From an uncultured Lachnospiraceae bacterium (GTDB lineage: Bacteria > Bacillota > Clostridia > Lachnospirales > Lachnospiraceae): a DNA stretch of 64,000 nucleotides. Below the pieces are notes generated by a model. It was not told the DNA's origin. It was given only the letters and a program-made list of their open reading frames with translations, and did no database searches. Made by a program: the position numbers and the translations under genes. The stretch lies in contig CATOJY010000015.1 in NCBI GenBank assembly GCA_951800685.1, positions 1-64,000 on the forward strand, in the 5' to 3' direction. Numbering within the stretch: the stretch's first letter is position 1; each line of letters starts with the position of its first letter. Positions 1 to 8,859 of the stretch are shown here, piece by piece.

Positions 1-128
1 CGGCAGATATTTTATGTAAACTTGGTACAGTACATCGAAACCCATATAAAATCAATGGCTGTTATCAAAGCCTTACGAAAGCTATGTCTTGAAGAAACAG
101 CTTAGCTTAAAAGTTGTAAAGTGGTGAC
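1..128. other. No supportable gene at the left edge
   Basis: Two short open readings end at stops near positions 103 and 90, and neither looks like a family I recognise. They could be the tail of a gene that begins outside the window. The next gene, on the minus strand, ends at 129, so the region is also its 3' flank. No T-tract terminator is visible. Confidence 0.3.
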
Positions 129-449
129 CTATATAGTATAATGGTACAAAACGTCTTCTATTGTATAGTCATTTTCATTTTCTCCATCGTCGCTGTTGTA
201 CCACACCCATTTTGTCACATAGTCCATAAACCATGCCTTTTCACGCAAAGAAGTGATAATATTACCAAAAGCGCCGTAATCCTTTGGATTACCATTTCCT
301 GTAAAAGACATCGTCCCGTCAGCATCCTGCATCTGGTTGAATTTATATTTGGAAAAGGCCTGCTGTAATGCCTGGTAAATACTTTCCACACTATTTTTCT
401 TTTCTGCACGTATTTTTTCTTCATCCATTTTTATTTCTAATTTCAGCAT
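129..449 (-). CDS. Small acidic hypothetical protein (106 aa)
   Basis: I do not recognise the family. The start is supported by an AGGAGA ribosome binding site a few bases upstream of the ATG on the minus strand. The protein is charged and soluble, with no signal peptide or membrane segment. It opens with a lysine/glutamate-rich helix, has a glycine/asparagine-rich turn in the middle (FTGNGNPKDYGAFGN) and an acidic, aromatic C-terminus. It is a single gene pointing out of the window, followed on the other side by a decayed gene end, so it may sit at the edge of an old insertion. Function unknown. Confidence 0.55.
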   Translation of the reverse strand: MLKLEIKMDEEKIRAEKKNSVESIYQALQQAFSKYKFNQMQDADGTMSFTGNGNPKDYGAFGNIITSLREKAWFMDYVTKWVWYNSDDGENENDYTIEDVLYHYTI

Positions 450-562
450 AAATGTCTCCTGTTCACAATCAGTTACATTTTCCCGTATTTTTATTATATC
501 TGATGTTGTTCAAAAATTCTACCATGATTTTTTTATAATATTCAAAATAGGGCTGGCTGTAA

Positions 563-681
563 CAGCGGAAGATTGATACAATAAATAACAGAAGCCATGA
601 ATTCTATGATGTATTCAGGATTGATGATACAGATGCTGTCAAAAAGATGATGGACAGATTGAGGACGAAAGGTGGAGAACC
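563..681 (+). pseudogene. Remnant of an unidentified gene end
   Basis: After a stop at 560-562 a reading frame stays open into the next gene and reads like real protein (EFYDVFRIDDTDAVKKMM, then DRLRTKGGEP). There is no usable start codon with a ribosome binding site. The frame differs from that of the aldolase that follows at 682. The simplest reading is the last 30-40 codons of a gene whose front was deleted. I cannot name the parent family. Confidence 0.3.
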
Positions 682-1752
682 ATGCAGGATTTTATCAAAA
701 TTTCAAAATATGCAGGAATGCGTAACGATCTGGCACAGGCAGGAGGAGGTAATACTTCTGTTAAGCTCGATGACCATATCATGCTTGTGAAAAGCTCCGG
801 GTTTCAGCTGGCAGATGTGAATGAGCAGACGGGGTATTCCAGAGTAGATTACAGGAAGATCGTGGAATATTTCAGAGAATATGTGGAGCCGTTTGCGGAG
901 GATGTTTTTACGGAGGAGAAGGGGAATCAGCTTCTGAAAGAGGCGCAGATCGAGGGAGGGCGTGCTTCCATCGAGACATTCCTTCATGCTATTACCGGAA
1001 AGTATACGCTGCATTCCCACCCGCTGCTTGTGAATATCCTGACGGCGCGGGAAGATGCGGAGGAGATTGTCCATGCGCTTTTTCCGAAAGCTGTCTTTGT
1101 GCCTTACAGGAAGCCGGGTGCTGCGCTGGCGGAGGCTTATGATAGGATCTATCGTGCGAAAGAAGCGCAGGGAGCGGACGGGACGATCGTCTTTTTACAG
1201 AATCATGGACTGGTGGTCAGCGGGGACGACGGGGATACGGTGATCGGGACGACGGAGCAGGTGTTGGCAAAGATCGCAGAGTATTTGGATCTGGATGACA
1301 GTGCATGCCGTGCGGCAACGGAACTTTACAGGGTGATTGGAGAGATTGAGGCGCTGGCGGGGAATATTGTCTATCTGTCGGAAAACCGTTATCTGTCGCA
1401 GGAATACGCAGGCAGCAGTCTTGTGGAGCAGGCGATGTGGGAACATGCTTTTTGCCCGGACTGCGTAGTCTACGCAGGTAAGAAGCTGCTCTGGTTAAAG
1501 AAGGATTATGACAGGCAGGATATTCTGGATTTTATGCAGGCGCATGGTTTGCCGACACTTGTGTATTATGAAGGGCATTTCTATATACTGGCGGAGAGTG
1601 TGAAGAAGGCGCAGGAGATCGAGAATGTGATGAGCTTCGCAGCCAGAGTGCAGTATGTTAATAGAGACGGGACAATGCAGTATTTAAGCGATGCGCAGGA
1701 GGAGGAACTGCTCAACTGGGATGCGGAGAAGTATCGCAGAACAAAGGTGTAA
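682..1752 (+). CDS. Class II aldolase/adducin family protein
   Basis: Zinc-dependent class II aldolase fold, the family of L-fuculose-1-phosphate and L-ribulose-5-phosphate aldolase/epimerase. The phosphate-binding loop GGGNTSVK is at residues 21-28, two metal histidines are in HSHP (111 and 113), and a third lies in LQNHGLVVSG (174). At 356 residues it is about 130 longer than a minimal aldolase. The extra C-terminal part, from about residue 220, is not recognised; the N-terminus resembles the aldolase half of RhaD-type aldolase-dehydrogenases. The start is supported by GGTGGAG upstream of the ATG. It is followed by a membrane protein 41 bases later. Its substrate is unknown; relatives are common in surface-sugar loci, and one lies 8 kb downstream. 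Confidence 0.8.
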   Translation: MQDFIKISKYAGMRNDLAQAGGGNTSVKLDDHIMLVKSSGFQLADVNEQTGYSRVDYRKIVEYFREYVEPFAEDVFTEEKGNQLLKEAQIEGGRASIETFLHAITGKYTLHSHPLLVNILTAREDAEEIVHALFPKAVFVPYRKPGAALAEAYDRIYRAKEAQGADGTIVFLQNHGLVVSGDDGDTVIGTTEQVLAKIAEYLDLDDSACRAATELYRVIGEIEALAGNIVYLSENRYLSQEYAGSSLVEQAMWEHAFCPDCVVYAGKKLLWLKKDYDRQDILDFMQAHGLPTLVYYEGHFYILAESVKKAQEIENVMSFAARVQYVNRDGTMQYLSDAQEEELLNWDAEKYRRTKV

Positions 1753-1793
1753 TAAACGAGGATAGATATTTTAGATAGAAGGGAATTGGGAAT

Positions 1794-2405
1794 ATGGAAA
1801 ATCAGCAGAAAGACAGGGAAGGACAGCAGGGATGGAATAAGAAGTCCCTTACGAAGGAGCAGCAAGGACTTGTCAGGGAGCAGTACAAAGGATACCGTAA
1901 CAAAATTTATGAAGGATATCCGCAGGTAGAAAGATTTGAGAAGATTAAGAAAAGGTGGATAGGATTTCTGATACTGATGCGTCTGTTTCTCATGGTGGTA
2001 GTAGGGTGTGTGCAGGGACAGCAGATGCAGGGGCCAGTAGTTTTGTGGATTGTAGGACTTATCATTGGGGTATCTCCCAGTTTAGTGATCTTGGTTGCGG
2101 CAATGAGTCCGAAATGGCAGATTGCCTGTGCCTTATACCTACTGGCAGTGCAGCAGATCATCAATTTTGTAAATATGTTGTCCGAAATCGGCATTCAGTC
2201 GATGGGAGATTTTATCTGGTCAGTTTCAGAAGGTTTCAAACAAAACCCGTTTTTGATGTCATTGGATGTCATTTCGTGGATTTATGTTTTGCTGATTTTA
2301 TTGACTGCTATGTGGTTGACATTGATTCCACGCAGCAGAGAATTGGCGAAGCAGTCGGAAGAACTTATCGCTCAGTTGAAGAATTTCAGGCCGACTGGAA
2401 TTTAA
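1794..2405 (+). CDS. Hypothetical membrane protein with four TM segments
   Basis: A 203-residue protein of no family I recognise. It has a charged cytoplasmic N-terminal tail (residues 1-50), then about four hydrophobic segments around residues 55-75, 80-102, 106-130 and 158-180. A short amphipathic, charged C-terminus follows, carrying RSRELAKQSEELIAQL. The ribosome binding site is weak (GGGAATTGGGAAT before the ATG). It follows the class II aldolase by 41 bases and could be cotranscribed. Function unknown. Confidence 0.5.
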   Translation: MENQQKDREGQQGWNKKSLTKEQQGLVREQYKGYRNKIYEGYPQVERFEKIKKRWIGFLILMRLFLMVVVGCVQGQQMQGPVVLWIVGLIIGVSPSLVILVAAMSPKWQIACALYLLAVQQIINFVNMLSEIGIQSMGDFIWSVSEGFKQNPFLMSLDVISWIYVLLILLTAMWLTLIPRSRELAKQSEELIAQLKNFRPTGI

Positions 2406-2445
2406 GGAAGAGCCAGAACAGTGGAAAATAGATTTGGAGTTATAG

Positions 2446-2604
2446 TTTAGTGTCAGAAGAGTTATGCCAGTTGGCAGCAGCCTTTTGGCACTTTTTGATG
2501 CAATGCTGCAGGGAAAGAGTGCTACAAAAAGACTGACTGATGGACAGGTACCCATGGTCATTACAGCAAATTCTATTTTAAAAACAATAAAACTGTATAA
2601 ATAA
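2446..2604 (+). pseudogene. C-terminal remnant resembling a Gfo/Idh/MocA oxidoreductase
   Basis: A frame opened by a TAG at 2443-2445 and ended by TAA at 2602-2604 reads as a coherent protein tail (SSLLALFDAMLQGKSATK, then LTDGQVPMVITANSI). The pattern of an ALFDAM.GK stretch followed by DG..P..I..N is what ends many Gfo/Idh/MocA sugar dehydrogenases. There is no start codon with a ribosome binding site. I read it as the last 50 or so codons of a deleted dehydrogenase, probably once part of the sugar operon that follows. The family assignment is an inference from a short segment. Confidence 0.35.
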
Positions 2605-2801
2605 AATTAATTAATAGGCAAGTTTTATAAATATTTCAAAGAAAGTGTTGCTTTTATTGCCAATGTGTTGTAGTATCAAGCTTATAAGAACAGAAGATTT
2701 GTTTTAATAAAACGGAATTTCTGTTTAAAAGTCTTTGCAAGGACACAAAGTAACATGAAAGCAGCTTTTTGGAAAGAATTTATGAAATGGGAGGTAAAGG
2801 A

Positions 2802-4148
2802 ATGAAATTCAAGAAGATTACAGCATTGTTAATGGCGGCAGCTATGACACTGTCATTGGCAGGATGCGGCGGCTCAGGAGCATCGACCACCGATGGTACA
2901 TCTGCAGAAGAATCTACAGATGTAGTTTCGGGGGGGGGTGATTCAGCGGATGCGTCAACAGACGATGCGTCTGAAGAAGAAGCGCCTCAGGTAGCGCCCG
3001 GAAAGAAAGGAACAATCGAATTCTGGACTGTATTTACAGGAGCAGACGGCACATCTATGCAGGCAATGGTTGACGCTTACAACGCTACAGAGCCTGATTA
3101 TACAGTAAACCACAGGGCGATCGAAGCAAACGACCTGTATCTTAAGATGCCTCTGGCGATCCAGTCTGGTGAGGACGTGCCAGATGTATGTATTAACCAT
3201 GTAGAACGTGTACCGCTTTTTGAAGAGCAGGGATTCTTAACAGATTATACGAGTTTCCTTGAGGGATCTGAAGTTAAGAAGGAAAACTATAATCCTAAGG
3301 CATGGGCAATGACCGATTTAGACGGCGGACATTACGGTGTGCCTCTTGACGTACATACTTATGTACTGTATGCAAATATGGATCTGTATGAGAAATACGG
3401 CAATGGCGTATTAGACGACGGTATCCTGACATGGGACGAATTAAATTCAGTTGCTGACGCGTGTGTAGCAGATGGAATCATGCCTATGGGAATGGCATGG
3501 CTTCGAGTGAAGTTCCTTGCTTCTTACGCACAGCTTGGCGGAACTTTAAGTTCAGATGGAAATACACCGGACTTCAATAATGAGAAGGCAGTTCAGGTTC
3601 TGGAGAACTGGAATAACATTATGAATGCTGGGTACGGACAGAAAGAAGGCGATGATCCTTGGCAGTTATTCTTAGCAGGAAAGGTTCTGTTCTGTCCGGA
3701 AGGAATCTGGATGTACAACAACGTAAAAGAAGCAGGCTTGAATGCACAGATGTTTGACTACCCTGTATTTGATGCAGGCACGAAAGGAAACTGGACTTCT
3801 TCTCATCAGTTCGTTCTTCCTAAGAATGATAACAGAGATGATGAAAAGACAATGGCAGTTTTAGATTTCATTAACTTTATGGGAAATAACTCCCTCGAAT
3901 GGGCGAAGGCAGGTCAGTGCCCAGCTCACGTATCCATCAAAGATGTACCTGAGTTCCAGGATATGCCTCAGGCCTTTTTGGCAGATGAAAATGATGAATT
4001 GAAGATTTACGACTACAAGTACTATGGCTATGCAGTAGAGAGCCTTGACACTGTATTGGGCGAGGTACTTTTCGGACGTATGACACCTCAGGAAGCTTTG
4101 GATCAGGCTGTACAAGAGACCAAAGATAAGATTGAGATGAGCGAATAA
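2802..4148 (+). CDS. Sugar ABC transporter substrate-binding lipoprotein
   Basis: Family 1 extracellular solute-binding protein (MalE type) that captures an oligosaccharide outside the cell. The chosen ATG is preceded by GGGAGGT at 2789-2795; an in-frame ATG at 2769 lacks a site and would add 11 residues before the signal peptide. A lipoprotein signal peptide ends in the lipobox LAGC with the lipidated cysteine at residue 22. It is followed by a Ser/Thr/Asp/Glu-rich linker of about 45 residues. The mature domain starts near GTIEFWTVFTG and runs to the end (448 residues). The linker is encoded through a run of nine G at 2930-2938. The two matching permeases and a GH2 glycosidase follow; no ATPase gene is present, so a shared MsmK-type ATPase is expected elsewhere. 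Confidence 0.92.
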   Translation: MKFKKITALLMAAAMTLSLAGCGGSGASTTDGTSAEESTDVVSGGGDSADASTDDASEEEAPQVAPGKKGTIEFWTVFTGADGTSMQAMVDAYNATEPDYTVNHRAIEANDLYLKMPLAIQSGEDVPDVCINHVERVPLFEEQGFLTDYTSFLEGSEVKKENYNPKAWAMTDLDGGHYGVPLDVHTYVLYANMDLYEKYGNGVLDDGILTWDELNSVADACVADGIMPMGMAWLRVKFLASYAQLGGTLSSDGNTPDFNNEKAVQVLENWNNIMNAGYGQKEGDDPWQLFLAGKVLFCPEGIWMYNNVKEAGLNAQMFDYPVFDAGTKGNWTSSHQFVLPKNDNRDDEKTMAVLDFINFMGNNSLEWAKAGQCPAHVSIKDVPEFQDMPQAFLADENDELKIYDYKYYGYAVESLDTVLGEVLFGRMTPQEALDQAVQETKDKIEMSE

Positions 4149-4180
4149 TCATTACCAAAAGGAGAATGGAGGGAGAAGGC

Positions 4181-5071
4181 ATGGCAGGAACGGCAACTAA
4201 AAAGAAACAGAAACTGACGCCATACTTGTTTTTAGCGCCGCATTTGTTGATGTTTCTGATATTTTTTCTGATTCCCATGTTTTATGGAATCTATGCGTCC
4301 TTCACAAAGTGGGATCTGTTCGGCAGCCCTCAGTGGGTTGGCCTGCAGAATTATGCTACGATTTTTACTAACACGGGATCAACCTTTTACCGGCAGTTTT
4401 GGAATGGCTTAAAGAATACGGTCATATTTGTTATCATCTGTGTGCCGTTCCAGGTATTGCTTCCGCTTATCATAGCGATACTGTTGGACAAGAGACCTAA
4501 AGGGCGTAATATCTTCCAGGGGATTTTCTACATGCCGACTCTCTTCTCCATTACTTCTGTAACATTGACGTGGCTGTTTATCTTTAACCGTTCGCTGGGC
4601 TTATTTAACCATATGTTTGGAACGGATATCAACTGGTATGGAGAGCAGCCTTGGGCTTGGATCACGATTGTGGTCACCACTGTATGGTGGGGACTGGGCG
4701 GCAACCTGATCATTTATGTGGCTGCCCTGTCAGGAATTGATAGGTCTGTAATAGAGGCGGCGTCGCTTGATGGCGCCCAGGGACTTAAGAAGTTCTGGTA
4801 TATTACAGTACCCAGCATTAAATTCCCTCTGATGTATACGATTATCGTATCGATCGTTGCACAGTTTAACATCTATGGGCAGCCGTTGATCATGACCGGC
4901 GGTGGTCCTAGTGAATCTACCTATGTGCTTCTGATGTACATACGTAATCTGGCTTTCGGTACAGGTAAATCCGTGGCAGGTATGGCCAGCGCCATGTCCA
5001 CCTGTCTGGGACTGATCATCGGCGTCATATCGGTGGTGCAGCTTATTATGATGCGCCGTCAGGAAGATTAA
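4181..5071 (+). CDS. Sugar ABC transporter permease, MalF type
   Basis: Inner-membrane permease of the carbohydrate uptake ABC family. There are six predicted membrane segments, the first at LFLAPHLLMFLIFFLIPMF. The cytoplasmic EAA loop that docks the ATPase reads EAASLDGAQGLKKFWYI near residue 190. The ATG at 4181 has GGAGGG seven bases upstream; the alternative ATG at 4166 lies only two bases from its AGGAG and is disfavoured. It starts 32 bases after the binding-protein gene and is followed by the second permease after 13 bases, so the three genes form one transporter. Confidence 0.92.
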   Translation: MAGTATKKKQKLTPYLFLAPHLLMFLIFFLIPMFYGIYASFTKWDLFGSPQWVGLQNYATIFTNTGSTFYRQFWNGLKNTVIFVIICVPFQVLLPLIIAILLDKRPKGRNIFQGIFYMPTLFSITSVTLTWLFIFNRSLGLFNHMFGTDINWYGEQPWAWITIVVTTVWWGLGGNLIIYVAALSGIDRSVIEAASLDGAQGLKKFWYITVPSIKFPLMYTIIVSIVAQFNIYGQPLIMTGGGPSESTYVLLMYIRNLAFGTGKSVAGMASAMSTCLGLIIGVISVVQLIMMRRQED

Positions 5072-5084
5072 GGAGGGATGTAAT

Positions 5085-5969
5085 ATGGCAAAGAAGAAAA
5101 CTATAGATGAAAGCATAGAGCAGCAGGCTTACTGCTCGGCGAGATCATCCTGGTTTGCATTTGGGATTCTGTGTGTGTTGGCATTCGTTGCTCTGATCCC
5201 TTTGTTTTGGATCTTCATTTCCTCCTTTAAGGTAGATCAGGAAGTGATTCAGGCAGGAGGATTTTTGTATCTGCCTAAGACATGGACACTAGATAATTTT
5301 GCACAGTTATTGTCTACCAACAACAAGCAGCTTCCAATTTATTATTGGTTTGTGAATTCTGTTATCGTATCAGGAACCCAGACGGTACTGGCGGTGTTGA
5401 TCTATTCACTGGCAGCTTACGCATATGCAAAGCTGCACTTTAAAGGAAGGGATGTCATTTTCTATACGATCATGTTCCTGTGTTCCTTCCCGGCGATCAC
5501 AAACATCATACCTATGTATAAGATGATGCACATGTTCCACTGGTTGAATAAACCAATCGCGTTGATCGTACCAGGTCTGGCTGGAATTTATAATATCTTT
5601 TTGATCCGTCAGTTTATGATGGCGATCCCGGATGTTATCCTGGAATCTGCCCGGATTGATGGAGCGAATGAATTCAGGATCTACAGGCAAATTGTACTGC
5701 CAAGTTGTAAGCCAATCCTGATTGCAGTAGGACTGTTTACTTTTACTGGAAGTTGGAATGATTTCCTTTGGCCGTCCATTGCGATCAACAATTTGGACAG
5801 ATTGACTTTGACAGCAGGACTGCAGCTTGCGAAGGGTGTTTACGCCAACAAGGTACCGCAGATGAGTGCCATTGCTACAGTTGCTATCGTGCCGATGATC
5901 GTACTGTACCTTTTCACACAGAAATATTTTGTGAAAGGTATCTCACTTTCTTCTGGCGTCAAGGGTTAG
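5085..5969 (+). CDS. Sugar ABC transporter permease, MalG type
   Basis: Second permease of the same importer, 294 residues with six predicted membrane segments. The EAA loop reads ESARIDGANEFRIYRQI near residue 186. The tail ending KGISLSSGVKG is typical of MalG-type permeases. AAGGAGGG precedes the ATG. It lies 13 bases after the MalF-type gene and 67 bases before the GH2 gene, which suggests the imported sugar is the GH2 substrate. Confidence 0.92.
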   Translation: MAKKKTIDESIEQQAYCSARSSWFAFGILCVLAFVALIPLFWIFISSFKVDQEVIQAGGFLYLPKTWTLDNFAQLLSTNNKQLPIYYWFVNSVIVSGTQTVLAVLIYSLAAYAYAKLHFKGRDVIFYTIMFLCSFPAITNIIPMYKMMHMFHWLNKPIALIVPGLAGIYNIFLIRQFMMAIPDVILESARIDGANEFRIYRQIVLPSCKPILIAVGLFTFTGSWNDFLWPSIAINNLDRLTLTAGLQLAKGVYANKVPQMSAIATVAIVPMIVLYLFTQKYFVKGISLSSGVKG

Positions 5970-6036
5970 TGACCAGATCAGAAAAGCCAGGATTGTGAGG
6001 CATAATGATAGATTAATTTATGGAAAGGGATAAAAT

Positions 6037-7779
6037 ATGCAGACAGACAATTATAACGCAATTCCGAGGGGAGAATACCCAAGGCCGCAATTTGTGAGAG
6101 ATTCCTGGATGAGCTTGAACGGGGAATGGGATTTCTCCTTTGAGACAGACAGCTTCGATAAGAAGATCATTGTACCGTATGTATACCAGTCTAAGCGTTC
6201 CGGTATCGGTACCAATGAGGAGTGTGATGTAATTTGGTACCGTAAGAGTTTTGTACTGCCTGAAGAGATGCAGGGAAAGAGGATTCTGCTTCATTTCGGC
6301 GCGGTGGATTATTCCTGTCGTGTATGGGTAAACGGTCAGTTTATGGTGCTTCACGAGGGCGGCCATATTGGTTTCGAAGTGGAGATTACGGAGGCTCTGA
6401 AAGCAGGAGAGAATACGATTGTAGTAAGAGTAGAGGATAAGGTCAAAGACCTGGAGATGCCGAGAGGAAAACAGTTCTGGAAGAAAGAGAGCGAAGGTAT
6501 CTTCTATACCCGCAGTACGGGAATCTGGCAGAGTGTGTGGCTGGAAGCAGTAGGAGAAGGGTATCTGGATCATGTACATATTACACCGGATCTTGACCAT
6601 ATGAAAGCGGAGTTCCAGTATGAGATCGATGGTGTGGGTAAGGCACAGCTTAAAACAAGAATTAGCTTTGAAGGCTGTGAGCTGGCGGCGTTGACGGTAG
6701 ATACGGAGCGTGGCGAAGGCAGCTTCTCGGTGATGCTGGACCAGCAGCTTCTTCGGAACTGGAATTTCCAGGAGGATCTGGCATGGACGCCGGAAAACCC
6801 AAGACTGTTTGATGTGGTATTTACGTTGTCACAGGATGGAAAAGTAATTGATGAGGTAACATCCTACTTCGGAATGAGGAAGATTTCTGTTGAGAACGGA
6901 AGATTTCTTCTGAATAACCGTCCATATTTCCAGAAGCTTCTGCTTGATCAGGGATACTGGAGAGAATCTTTGCTCACAGCGCCGGAGGACGAGGATTTCG
7001 TTAAGGATATTGAGCTGGCAAAGTCTATGGGATTTAACGGTGTGCGCAAACACCAGAAGATTGAGGATCCCAGGTTTTTATATCACGCTGACCGGTTAGG
7101 CTTCCTTGTATGGGGAGAGATCGCAGCGGCGTATGTATATTCCAGAAAGTACGTGCAGCGGATCACGAAGGAATGGATGTCGGAGATCATGAGGGATTAC
7201 AACCATCCTTGTATCGTAGCCTGGACACCTTTAAATGAGTCCTGGGGCGTACCGAATATCAAAGATAATGTAGAACAGCAGAGCCACTCTGCAGCGATGA
7301 TTTATCTGACCAAATCCTTAGATACTACCAGACCGATTATCTCCAATGACGGATGGGAGCACACCTGCACGGATCTGCTCACTATTCATGATTATGAATG
7401 GAAGAGGGATGTGCTTGAGAAACGCTATAATTCCCTGGAGAATATTCTCCAGCTCTGTGCAGCGGGACGTCCGCTCTTCGCGAATGGCTGGGAATATGAA
7501 GGACAGCCTATTTTGGTAACAGAGTTTGGCGGAATCTCCTATCAGAAGGGAGAATCTGCAGGATGGGGTTATTCCAATGCAGAGTCTGACGACGATTTTG
7601 CGAAACGCTACAACGATGTGATCGCTCCGCTTCTTGCGTCTCCTTATGTGCAGGGATTCTGTTATACAGAGCTTACAGATGTGGAGCAGGAAATCAACGG
7701 GTTGCTGACTTATGACAGGGAACCAAAGATTTCTGTGGATATCATTCGTGAGATTAACGAGGGAAAGTGGCAAGGATAA
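6037..7779 (+). CDS. Glycoside hydrolase family 2 protein (beta-glycosidase)
   Basis: Intracellular retaining beta-glycosidase without a signal peptide. In order: a sugar-binding jelly roll (about residues 10-170, containing SLNGEWDFSF), an immunoglobulin-like domain (about 180-275) and a TIM barrel. The acid/base is Glu401 in LNESWG and the nucleophile is Glu496 in VTEFGG. At 580 residues it has the compact beta-glucuronidase/beta-mannosidase-like size rather than the LacZ size of about 1000. The substrate cannot be told from motifs. It sits in the MalEFG-type transporter operon and probably hydrolyses the imported oligosaccharide. AAAGGGA precedes the ATG. Confidence 0.9.
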   Translation: MQTDNYNAIPRGEYPRPQFVRDSWMSLNGEWDFSFETDSFDKKIIVPYVYQSKRSGIGTNEECDVIWYRKSFVLPEEMQGKRILLHFGAVDYSCRVWVNGQFMVLHEGGHIGFEVEITEALKAGENTIVVRVEDKVKDLEMPRGKQFWKKESEGIFYTRSTGIWQSVWLEAVGEGYLDHVHITPDLDHMKAEFQYEIDGVGKAQLKTRISFEGCELAALTVDTERGEGSFSVMLDQQLLRNWNFQEDLAWTPENPRLFDVVFTLSQDGKVIDEVTSYFGMRKISVENGRFLLNNRPYFQKLLLDQGYWRESLLTAPEDEDFVKDIELAKSMGFNGVRKHQKIEDPRFLYHADRLGFLVWGEIAAAYVYSRKYVQRITKEWMSEIMRDYNHPCIVAWTPLNESWGVPNIKDNVEQQSHSAAMIYLTKSLDTTRPIISNDGWEHTCTDLLTIHDYEWKRDVLEKRYNSLENILQLCAAGRPLFANGWEYEGQPILVTEFGGISYQKGESAGWGYSNAESDDDFAKRYNDVIAPLLASPYVQGFCYTELTDVEQEINGLLTYDREPKISVDIIREINEGKWQG

Positions 7780-7788
7780 GGTGGAGAA

Positions 7789-8859
7789 ATGAGGGCACGC
7801 AGAATTGATATCCTGAAAGGGATTTTGACAATTCAGATGATATTAGCCCATTGCATCCAATTTTACGTGGACTTCGGCAAAGATCGGACAGCGCTTCTTA
7901 TATCAGAGTATATTAATCTGACTACTTTTTCTGGATTTCTTTTTTGTTTCGGATATGCCTCCTGCCTCGCTTATTTTAGTAAGGAATGGCGGGAGGCCTC
8001 CGGACGGCTGATGAAGAATGTACTGCGCTTATTGGCAGGTTATTATCTTTCCGGCTTCTGTTACGTGATCTTTGTGGAAAAGATACCGTTGCGGCTGGAT
8101 CTGGTATTGGAGATTCTTTTATTCGGGCGTCTGGCAAAGTGGTCGGAGTTTCTGTTCAGCTTTGCGCTCATTATGCTTCTGGAGTGCATCTTTTTCCCGC
8201 TGTTTACAGGAAAATATAAGTGGAGCCTTCCCGCTTTGACGATCATATCGGTTTTAACCTGCCTGCTCTCGTATCGGGAAGCAGGCAGTATTGTTATTGG
8301 GAATGCAAGTGGGGCATCTATTATAGGGAGTTTGATAGGCGGCACGGGAGGTACGTATTTTCCAGTTATCCCGTACAGCCTGTATTTTCTCGCAGGAATT
8401 TGGTTTGCACGCAGACAGTTTGGATTTAAAAAATCGATTTTGGCTATTGCCTGTATAGGGACGATATGGCATACTATTGATTATGTCTGGATTTCAGGTC
8501 AGCAGCCATCCAGGTTTCCGCTTTCTTTTTCCTATTTAGTCGGCGCAGCGTTTTATATCTATTTGTATTATCTGATTGCAACGGCGATGGAGAAGAGAGA
8601 AGAAACGCGGATTGTCTGCTATTTGGGAAATGTAGGTAGAAGTAGTCTGTTTTATCTGCTTCTCAGTAATCTTATCATCTTTGCGGTCACGGCAACAAAG
8701 TTTTATAAAAGGGAAATGAACTACAGCATTGGACTGTTCCTTGTGACCCTAATGGTGATTGGCTATCTGCAGAGGTTGTGCAGAGAGAAGAGACTACCAG
8801 AAAAAAAGATAAAACGAAATGAGAAACGAGGAGTAACATGTCGAAACCACTGTCATTAG
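7789..8859 (+). CDS. Membrane acyltransferase (acyltransferase 3 type)
   Basis: A 356-residue polytopic protein with about ten membrane segments. The N-terminal signature RRIDILKGILTIQMILAHCI carries the Arg/Asp-start and conserved His of acyltransferase 3 (OafA/WecH-like) proteins, which move acyl groups onto exported sugars. The cytoplasmic tail is very basic (KRLPEKKIKRNEKRG). It begins ten bases after the GH2 gene and overlaps the next gene by 22 bases, so it is cotranscribed. Why an O-acyltransferase sits in a sugar-uptake operon is unclear; it could also be a divergent sensor-like member. Confidence 0.75.
   Translation: MRARRIDILKGILTIQMILAHCIQFYVDFGKDRTALLISEYINLTTFSGFLFCFGYASCLAYFSKEWREASGRLMKNVLRLLAGYYLSGFCYVIFVEKIPLRLDLVLEILLFGRLAKWSEFLFSFALIMLLECIFFPLFTGKYKWSLPALTIISVLTCLLSYREAGSIVIGNASGASIIGSLIGGTGGTYFPVIPYSLYFLAGIWFARRQFGFKKSILAIACIGTIWHTIDYVWISGQQPSRFPLSFSYLVGAAFYIYLYYLIATAMEKREETRIVCYLGNVGRSSLFYLLLSNLIIFAVTATKFYKREMNYSIGLFLVTLMVIGYLQRLCREKRLPEKKIKRNEKRGVTCRNHCH

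Noticed and set aside
2745..2775. Catabolite-repression (cre-like) site TGAAAGCAGCTTTTT before the binding-protein gene
   Set aside because: The half-sites are separated by an odd centre base and the match to the 14-base CcpA consensus is poor.
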